Positions 1 to 5,203 of a stretch of DNA of 14,742 nucleotides are shown here, piece after piece. Under the pieces are notes generated by a model. That model ran no database searches, was not told where the DNA came from, and was given only the letters and a program-made list of their open reading frames with translations. Location: contig CAYOPG010000055.1 of NCBI GenBank assembly GCA_964405775.1, forward strand, positions 1 to 14,742, written 5' to 3'. The stretch comes from JAAZFF01 sp964405775 (GTDB taxonomy: Bacteria > Verrucomicrobiota > Kiritimatiellia > RFP12 > UBA3636). Position numbers and translations under genes: made by a program. How positions within the stretch are numbered: position 1 is the stretch's first letter; each line of letters starts with the position of its first letter.

Positions 1-88
1 TGCGGAATGCATTTGTGTTTACAGGCATCACCCAGCCGTGCTCCGGCGAAAGTGCGGGATGCAGCGCCATGTCGGTTTCGTCCACGTC
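1..88. repeat. 88-bp perfect direct repeat of 7059-7146 (runs off the window)
   Basis: All 88 bases from the window edge match 7059-7146 in the same orientation; the first difference is at base 89. The repeat may continue outside the window. It encodes the same scaffold residues (DVDETDMALHPALSPEHGW and onward) in both genes. Confidence 0.92.
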
Positions 89-289
89 TCCGTCGACGAC
101 GGTGCTTTTCTCGAGACCCTCGATGTGCAGAACCTTTCCGGCCTCTATGGTGCCGGAAAACGCGTTGCTTTTCGTGGAATCAAGCCAGAGATTTTGTTTC
201 AAAAAATCGGATATTAACATGGCATTTTAAGCAAAGCCCGTGCCCAAGCCCGAAGCCATCAGCAAAAACCCAATCGTCAATTTTTTCAT
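1..289 (-). pseudogene. Broken chimeric gene: signal peptide + in-frame stop + deiminase-type scaffold (partial)
   Basis: AAGGAG (302-297) precedes an ATG at 289, which opens a 20-residue signal peptide (MKKLTIGFLLMASGLGTGFA) close to that of the gene before it. Codon 21 is TAA (229-227), exactly where the intact relative has CAG (Gln, first mature residue). The same frame then stays open to the window edge and encodes scaffold of the deiminase protein (NLWLDSTKSNAFSGTI, then DGDVDETDMALHPALSPEHG). Relative to the deiminase gene 35 codons are missing in frame. Re-initiation at the ATG at 220 could still give the scaffold part without a signal peptide. The 3' end lies outside the window, so I cannot see whether an effector tip follows. 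It could be a dead gene, a silent donor cassette, or intact if a sequencing error made the TAA. Confidence 0.7.
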
Positions 290-302
290 ATCGATTCTCC
301 TT
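230..302 (-). repeat. Signal-peptide cassette, copy 1 (with its ribosome binding site)
   Basis: Shine-Dalgarno, start codon and 20 signal-peptide codons are nearly the same as at 709-780. Identical blocks include CGTGCCCAAGCCCG (239-252 and 718-731, plus strand) and CAATCGTCAATTTTTTCAT. The downstream sequences are unrelated, so the cassette was copied as a unit. Confidence 0.8.
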
Positions 303-303
303 A

Positions 304-768
304 TCACTTGTCGAAAAAGCCGTCTTTCTGCAACGCCTCTATTATTCCGGTATCAGGCAGTGGTTTTTTATTTATAAAGGCCTTAGGTTTGTCTCTTTGG
401 ATTCGTTGTGGTGTGGCTGGGAATTCGCGAAGAATGTCTAAATTCCATATAATCCGTTCCCTTGACATGTTTTCTTTCCATTCTTTCACAAAGTTAGTTG
501 TTGTGATCGTGTCTCCTACTTGAATGACTCTGAGATAGGCGTTCGAGACATTATCATACTCCAGGAAAGCAAAATGGTATTCCGCTTTTAGAATCAGCCC
601 CGCGATATCATTCGAATTGACGGCCAGCCGCTCGTTGGCGATGGCAAGCACGTTTGTCTTATACCCCTGATACCAGAGGTTTGTTACGTTCGTATAAAAG
701 TTGGTCTGCGCATGGCTCGTGCCCAAGCCCGCGACCATCAGCAAAAAAACAATCGTCAATTTTTTCAT
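304..768 (-). CDS. Small exported protein of unknown function; possible partner of the preceding effector-like protein
   Basis: 154 residues. A textbook signal peptide (MKKLTIVFLLMVAGLGTSHA, cleavage before Gln21) follows a strong Shine-Dalgarno. The mature ~134 residues look helical and TPR-like (YKTNVLAIANERLAVNSND; LEYDNVSNAYLRVIQ), with a basic, Pro-containing C-terminal part (RIQRDKPKAFINKKPLPD). No enzyme motif. It begins 10 bases after the stop of the 419-residue effector-like gene, so the two are very probably co-translated, and small size plus export suits an immunity or binding protein for that tip. This is positional inference. Its signal peptide is nearly identical in DNA to the one at 289-230 in the broken gene that follows. 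Confidence 0.8.
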   Translation of the reverse strand: MKKLTIVFLLMVAGLGTSHAQTNFYTNVTNLWYQGYKTNVLAIANERLAVNSNDIAGLILKAEYHFAFLEYDNVSNAYLRVIQVGDTITTTNFVKEWKENMSRERIIWNLDILREFPATPQRIQRDKPKAFINKKPLPDTGIIEALQKDGFFDK

Positions 769-780
769 TTGTTTCTCCTT
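709..780 (-). repeat. Signal-peptide cassette, copy 2 (with its ribosome binding site)
   Basis: Partner of the copy at 230-302. Here it drives the intact 154-residue exported protein; in the other copy it is joined to scaffold sequence and closed by a stop codon. Confidence 0.8.
775..780 (-). promoter_or_regulatory. Shine-Dalgarno deciding the start of the 154-residue gene
   Basis: AAGGAG lies 6 bases before the ATG at 768 and overlaps the TAA stop (781-779) of the preceding gene. The open frame extends further upstream to 909, inside the preceding gene. This site and the signal peptide that follows it show that 768 is the true start. Confidence 0.85.
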
Positions 781-2038
781 ATGGTTCCATGAACAAAAAC
801 CCTGGCGCACCGTATCCAGTATTGTAGTTAAATAACTCAGTTGTGGAAGATCCTTTGTTGTTGTCTGGGACGTTGGGGTTTGGCCAAAGCTTTCTTGACT
901 TGTCGTCATCTTCCTCGTGAGTCCAAATGTAGTTTACAAGGTTGGTAACCGTCGTGTCATAATTTGCGCCGTTGGCAACATCCCAGCCCGCTCCGACGCT
1001 TGCCTTGTCTGTCGTTTCTGTTATACCGAAAATTCTGGTGCTCTGGCGGGCTACGTCTCTACTTACCCCAATTTGCTGCATTGCATAGCCGAGGATGAAG
1101 TTGCTCAGCTTCGTCAATCGGATGGGGCGCCCTTTCCATGTGCAAACCGCGCCAAACCCCGATGTGTCATTTACTTGGTTGTAAGCCCAGACTGTAGGGG
1201 TGATGGCATTGTCGGGTCGCCCCGTGTAATCGCCAGCGTGGTTGTTCCAAAACCAGTTTAACCAATTCTTTGGGTCATGCAATTCGTCAAAAGTATATTT
1301 GGCCATCGCCTTCGCTACGAATGCATCCGCAAGTAGTAGGTCGGACTTCATCACGCCGTCCATTTCCGCGCCTGCCAGCGGCAAAACCACGTTCGCCTCG
1401 CTAATACTCCCGTCGCCGATCAATGATGAACGGAATCTAAACCTATATACCCCGCCAACCTTGGGATTGTGGTATGCCTCTTCAGGGTAACACTGCGGGT
1501 CTTTGAACCCTGAATCCGGGCCTTCTATTTTTTCCCAGTACCCCAAATCTCCTTCGCGCAAAGCGCTCTCCGGCGAGTAACTCGCCGTCAGCGCCACGTC
1601 GAAGTCCTTCACGTCGAACGCCGAATCAATAACGTCCTTGTAGAAGACAACCATGTGTTTGTCCGGGTTGAGACTTCTAGTCACATTAAATGGCCAGGGC
1701 TTGCCACCTTCGAACGGTGGCGGATTCAAGGAAGCTCCCGACTTGGAGGATGTTGCGTTCACGAAGTCAACTTTAGCGGCCGTAATTTTCAACGAGGCGC
1801 GGCTTATGATGCCCTCGGCTTCGCCTGTGCCTACGAAAGTGTATGTCAATATCGAAGTGCTGTTGGTGACGGTCTGACCCGCGACGAGCAGCGGAGTGTC
1901 GCCCGTGGCGGGGTGTGGACTCTGCCACACGCGGATGGCGGGGTCGATTTCGACGTCAAGCATCACACTGGCCACACAGTTCGGCGACTCTGTGATGTAG
2001 AGCGTGGTGTTATGCATGTTGTTGAACAGATGATTCAT
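779..2038 (-). CDS. Effector-like cassette: deiminase-type scaffold piece joined to an unknown C-terminal domain
   Basis: About 419 residues from the ATG at 2038; a TTG at 2044 would add two. Residues about 34-80 (IRVWQSPHPATGDTPLLVAG to SRASLKITA) match the scaffold just before the deiminase domain. They lack 22 codons present there, and 72 bp are identical to the deiminase gene. After ASLKITA the sequence is unrelated. The C-terminal ~335 residues have a recognisable layout (LPLAGAEMD; GDYTGRPDNAITPTVWAYNQ; GRPIRLTKLSNFILGY; GAGWDVANGANYD) that I cannot assign with confidence; a faint resemblance to the polymorphic-toxin type 44 domain (NF-x-x-GY region) is too weak to call. No signal peptide. 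A 154-residue exported protein starts 10 bases after its stop. It may be an effector cassette or a silent tip store. Confidence 0.65.
   Translation of the reverse strand: MNHLFNNMHNTTLYITESPNCVASVMLDVEIDPAIRVWQSPHPATGDTPLLVAGQTVTNSTSILTYTFVGTGEAEGIISRASLKITAAKVDFVNATSSKSGASLNPPPFEGGKPWPFNVTRSLNPDKHMVVFYKDVIDSAFDVKDFDVALTASYSPESALREGDLGYWEKIEGPDSGFKDPQCYPEEAYHNPKVGGVYRFRFRSSLIGDGSISEANVVLPLAGAEMDGVMKSDLLLADAFVAKAMAKYTFDELHDPKNWLNWFWNNHAGDYTGRPDNAITPTVWAYNQVNDTSGFGAVCTWKGRPIRLTKLSNFILGYAMQQIGVSRDVARQSTRIFGITETTDKASVGAGWDVANGANYDTTVTNLVNYIWTHEEDDDKSRKLWPNPNVPDNNKGSSTTELFNYNTGYGAPGFLFMEP
1862..1933. repeat. 72-bp perfect direct repeat of 6919-6990
   Basis: All 72 bases match 6919-6990 in the same orientation. 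The repeat encodes VWQSPHPATGDTPLLVAGQT-type scaffold in both the 419-residue gene and the deiminase gene, in the corresponding frame. Perfect identity, with divergence on both sides, suggests recent copying or gene conversion. Confidence 0.9.
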
Positions 2039-2109
2039 TCCCAATCACTTTCGGGGAAATGAGTACACCCTGCCACATAGCGGCGGGCAAGAAGTTAACC
2101 GCAATCATA

Positions 2110-3255
2110 TCATGGGGCAGTTGGCTTGGCTTCAGACGGGTCTTTCGATATGTTTTTGGCACCCAGAAACCCGATAAATTCGGCGGTGTCGTAGTCCATG
2201 AACCTGTTGTTAAGGATTGACTCGTATGTGTAGCCTGAAGCTCCCGGATGGATCCCGTGTTCTTTTTCGTGGGGCTTCCATGCTTCGTAGAACCCCTCCT
2301 GAATGCGTGAATCAAACATTTCGAGCGGGCGGCTAGGCTTTTCCGGGAATCTGCCAATGACCTTTCGGAACAGCAGGAAGTTTTGAATCCGCGTCGTAAT
2401 CTTGTCCTCGTAGCCCATCACGCAAAACATGTGATGGAGCTTTTTATTCCACCTTGTTGCAAGTGTGTAGGGGCGCGGCAAAGTTTCGTCTTCGCAGTAG
2501 AAGGCTATCTCTTTCGGGAAACCGTTCCCGTCTGCAAAGCTATGCGGATAGCGCCCTTTCTTTTCCTTGTACGCAAACCACGCTTTCCGGAAATGCCTAT
2601 GCCACTGCTTAGCCAGTTCGTCTTTCGTCTTGGCGTCGTATTTGTGAGGCGACTCCTCGTTAAGGATGGCGTTCTGCATCGCCAGCCACTCCCCGTCGCC
2701 GGCGATCCGCTTCAGCAGCGCTTCGATCTTGTCCACCGGATAGTCGAGGTCGGCCACCAGATGCCCAATCGGAATGCAGGCCAGATTCTCGACACGTCTC
2801 TTTATGGCAAGATTGCCGTAGCCTCCCGGAGAACCAACCCACCTAGACAACGCCAGCAGTCTATCAACCTGCGCGGCGCGTTCGGACGAATCTGCGGGCT
2901 CGAGCACGTGCTTGGACTCAAGCTTCACGGCCTTGACGATCTCCAGCCCGAAGTCGCGTCTTCCCTGTTCGAGCTTCCTTATCTCCCGCTGGTCTTCCGG
3001 CAGCCAATCCACCCAGCATTGGGAATAAATCTTGGGCGCAGCCCACTGGTTGGATTGCGCGGCTTCGAAAAAACCTCGCAACCCGGATCCGGCAAGAGTC
3101 TCGCGCTGAAGAGCGAGAACTTCCATTTCTTCTCCAACCGAGGTTTCTATGGCAGAGACTCGGGTTGACATCAATGCTGCAAGCGCAACAACAAATACTG
3201 TCTTGTGAAGATTCTGAAGCATGGTGTTATGCATATTTGTGAAAAGCTTACTCAT
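2110..3255 (-). CDS. Exported protein of unknown function
   Basis: 381 residues from the ATG at 3255; a second ATG at 3222 would begin directly at the signal peptide (MLQNLHKTVFVVALAALM, cleavage probably after TRVSA). GGGAG precedes 3255 by 13 bases, a long spacing, and nothing better precedes 3222, so the start is uncertain between the two. The mature protein is about 345 residues, rich in Trp, Lys and Glu, with no recognised motif; a central stretch (about 220-260) has WHRHFRKAWFAYKEKKGRYP. It has no effector tip beside it and follows the truncated gene. Its first ~11 codons resemble those of the next gene (LFTNMHNT versus LFNNMHNT), which is unusual because the proteins are otherwise unrelated. 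Confidence 0.7.
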   Translation of the reverse strand: MSKLFTNMHNTMLQNLHKTVFVVALAALMSTRVSAIETSVGEEMEVLALQRETLAGSGLRGFFEAAQSNQWAAPKIYSQCWVDWLPEDQREIRKLEQGRRDFGLEIVKAVKLESKHVLEPADSSERAAQVDRLLALSRWVGSPGGYGNLAIKRRVENLACIPIGHLVADLDYPVDKIEALLKRIAGDGEWLAMQNAILNEESPHKYDAKTKDELAKQWHRHFRKAWFAYKEKKGRYPHSFADGNGFPKEIAFYCEDETLPRPYTLATRWNKKLHHMFCVMGYEDKITTRIQNFLLFRKVIGRFPEKPSRPLEMFDSRIQEGFYEAWKPHEKEHGIHPGASGYTYESILNNRFMDYDTAEFIGFLGAKNISKDPSEAKPTAP

Positions 3256-3292
3256 TTATTCGTTTTTACTCCCAATGTTTAATTTCATTTCA

Positions 3293-3330
3293 CCACGGCG
3301 TGGACAAGTCTAGACTACGCCACACCGTGG
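3293..3330. repeat. 38-bp imperfect palindrome between genes
   Basis: The two 19-base halves match at 15 of 19 positions, with a perfect 10-bp core AGTCTAGACT and outer arms CCACGG/CCGTGG. In minus-strand RNA one mismatch becomes a G-U pair, so a stable hairpin is expected. No U-tract follows, so it is not a typical factor-independent terminator. It lies between the truncated 247-codon gene and the 381-residue gene, upstream of the latter's start. A shorter similar piece (GCCACA followed by a G-rich run and GAAGTT) lies upstream of the 419-residue gene at about 2074-2096. Confidence 0.55.
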
Positions 3331-3343
3331 CGGGGAAGTTGAT

Positions 3344-4087
3344 TCATGGGATTTTCACTGACATCGTTCCAAGACGGAACGGCGGCTCGCGCGGTGGAGT
3401 ATGCGGCGGACGCGCACGAACTTCTTCCAGTTTCAGCTTCAGTACGGCCATATCTGGATGTTCTTCAATGTATTTCTCCAGCATGTCCGCATGGCTCGCG
3501 TTGGCAAATGACAGAACAGGGCCAAACATCTGGCTATGTAGCTCGGCATATCTACCTGGATAGCGTTCTCTGCCTGGGATTTCCTTCTTAAAAAACGCAT
3601 CATATTTGCGCACTAATAATGGAACAGAATTTGGTTGCTTCGTTTTTCTTGTATATTCATAGAGACCGCATACATCATACGCCTCCATAGCCACATCTCC
3701 ATCAAGGCGCTCCTCAATCGCAAGCCATAGAAACATTTCCTCGGGTTGCCCAGTTACCGCACAACGGCACCAATAGTTCCAGCTTAAACTTACTCGGTAT
3801 ATTTCTGCAAGAGTCCACTCCTGTGTTTGCTTCCAAGTCAATTCTATGTAGTAATACCACAAACCCAGCTCAACCAGCCGAGAGACGACCAAGTCATACA
3901 TTTTATATCCGGGACCGACCATGCTGCGTTGCCACTCAACGTTGAAGTCAGGGTGCTCGCGCCAATCGTAGCGACGCAACGCCTCGATATCATCACCCCT
4001 CTGAATCCGTTCGTAGCATATGCGCGCGGTAAGGCGTTGCTGCCAAGATAATTCCTGATCCACGGCAGCCTTCGCCAGCAGAGGCAT
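3344..4087 (-). CDS. Hypothetical protein, apparently 5'-truncated
   Basis: 247 codons from the ATG at 4087 (starts MPLLAKAAVDQELSWQQRL). No family recognised; it is rich in Trp, Tyr and charged residues, looks helical, and ends in a Pro-rich tail (RARPPHTPPREPP). The frame stays open before the ATG back to a TGA at 4162-4160 and reads LKAASVQSNAYIEVRTEIV, then DFGTNA, which looks like ordinary coding sequence running smoothly into the annotated start. No ATG, GTG or TTG start occurs in that stretch and I see no Shine-Dalgarno at 4087. The gene therefore appears to have lost its original start and probably its signal peptide. It could be translated from 4087 or be a decaying remnant. It may once have been an exported partner protein like its neighbours. 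Confidence 0.5.
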   Translation of the reverse strand: MPLLAKAAVDQELSWQQRLTARICYERIQRGDDIEALRRYDWREHPDFNVEWQRSMVGPGYKMYDLVVSRLVELGLWYYYIELTWKQTQEWTLAEIYRVSLSWNYWCRCAVTGQPEEMFLWLAIEERLDGDVAMEAYDVCGLYEYTRKTKQPNSVPLLVRKYDAFFKKEIPGRERYPGRYAELHSQMFGPVLSFANASHADMLEKYIEEHPDMAVLKLKLEEVRARPPHTPPREPPFRLGTMSVKIP

Positions 4088-4168
4088 TGCGTTTGTCCCG
4101 AAATCAACGATCTCGGTGCGTACCTCAATATAGGCGTTGCTCTGGACACTGGCTGCCTTTAATCATAA

Positions 4169-5203
4169 TCATTTGACTATTGAGGAGTTAAGCCTTTTTT
4201 CAAGCGCTTGCACGGTTTTTTCAATCTTCTCCAGTTTCCATATAGGGGCGTTTGTATGGCTTTTCAATACAGCAAGTGCGTTTGTATCGCCGTAAACACC
4301 CAAGATATAAAGCGAATCATGTAAAATAGACCATTGAATGTTGCTCACGTCTTCTGGCACTTGGCTTGTTGCGATATTTAGCATGAACGCCTGAACCTCT
4401 GCTGGTTGGGTATCGACAATGATCTTGGCGGCACTCATGCGCACAAGTTCCGGGCGTGTTTTGTCCTGAAACACAGCAAAGACAAGGGCATCAGCATCCG
4501 GAACATTGTCTGTTACAATCAAGGCGTCGGCGGATCCTGATGCAACCCATCCCCACAACCAACCAACTATTTTCACGAACTCGCTCTGCTCGTACGCGCT
4601 TCCTTCGTCTAAAAACTTCAAAAAATGCTCCAAGACTGCTTGTCGTGATGCATTATTCCGAACTATTCCATCCTCGACTTCAGAACTAGAGTATTTCTCA
4701 ATTTTTTGTTGCGTGGGACGCTTAACGAGCAGAGTAGAATTTGTGGAACGACTTGAATGTGTGGTAAACATGACCCTGCCGTCTGCATCTTTTTCCATCT
4801 CGTAGACAAATTCTGTCTCCGGCCCGCGTTTTGTGAACTCATATAAGCGACCAGAGAAAACGCCTGGACGTATCAATTCGTTCGTAGAATACAGTTTCTC
4901 TTCTTCTCGCCATTTATAAACTAAATTCTCTAGTTCAATAAAGACTTCAGGATGTCGGATGCGGGCGAGCAGAATCCTCGCCTGCCTCGCATGTTCACTT
5001 CCCAGAGGAACTTTCGTAAGCAGGTTTTCTGAATTAGCTTCGGCGTTTGGATTTCCCAAAGCAGCCTTCACCGCAGTTCTATATTCATCGCCGCGACTCG
5101 AAACGGTGTTGGCGAAAACCTGCTCCACAGACGGCGCTGCCGAATATGCAGCCCAAGAAAGGAAGAACAACAAGTAGCATTTTAAAAAAATCAGTTTGCC
5201 CAT
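4169..5203 (-). CDS. Exported protein of unknown function; possible partner of the deiminase
   Basis: 344 residues with a clear signal peptide (MGKLIFLKCYLLFFLSWAAY, cleavage probably near residue 21-23). The mature part is mixed helical, with some HEAT-like character near the end (about 210-335, e.g. RPELVRMSAAKIIVDTQPAEV). I see no enzyme motif. Its start overlaps the deiminase gene by 13 bases and has a good Shine-Dalgarno, so the two should be co-expressed. Position directly behind an effector-type enzyme is where an immunity protein would be expected, and export would put it in the same compartment; this is inference. Its TGA stop is followed in the same frame by the remains of the next gene. 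Confidence 0.75.
   Translation of the reverse strand: MGKLIFLKCYLLFFLSWAAYSAAPSVEQVFANTVSSRGDEYRTAVKAALGNPNAEANSENLLTKVPLGSEHARQARILLARIRHPEVFIELENLVYKWREEEKLYSTNELIRPGVFSGRLYEFTKRGPETEFVYEMEKDADGRVMFTTHSSRSTNSTLLVKRPTQQKIEKYSSSEVEDGIVRNNASRQAVLEHFLKFLDEGSAYEQSEFVKIVGWLWGWVASGSADALIVTDNVPDADALVFAVFQDKTRPELVRMSAAKIIVDTQPAEVQAFMLNIATSQVPEDVSNIQWSILHDSLYILGVYGDTNALAVLKSHTNAPIWKLEKIEKTVQALEKRLNSSIVK

Noticed and set aside
227..229. TAA read as a sense codon (stop recoding)
   Set aside because: TAA serves as the ordinary stop of the 419-residue gene at 779-781, so reassignment is not needed; a nonsense mutation is simpler.
769..909. 47-codon upstream extension of the 154-residue gene
   Set aside because: A strong Shine-Dalgarno and a complete signal peptide place the start at 768; the extension overlaps the preceding gene in another frame.
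779..1770. Firm assignment of the unknown tip to polymorphic-toxin domain type 44
   Set aside because: Only a vague similarity around SNFILGY; catalytic pattern and spacing could not be confirmed by eye.
3293..3330. Factor-independent terminator
   Set aside because: Stable hairpin, but no T-tract follows on the minus strand, and the stem is interrupted.
3256..3343. Integron attC site or cassette array
   Set aside because: The palindrome and repeated short intergenic block are suggestive, but I cannot find the RYYYAAC/GTTRRRY box pair at the right places and no integrase is in the window.
3256..3343. Promoter for the left-hand genes
   Set aside because: The gap is AT-rich near the start, but no convincing -35/-10 pair with proper spacing was found, and promoter consensus in this lineage is unknown to me.
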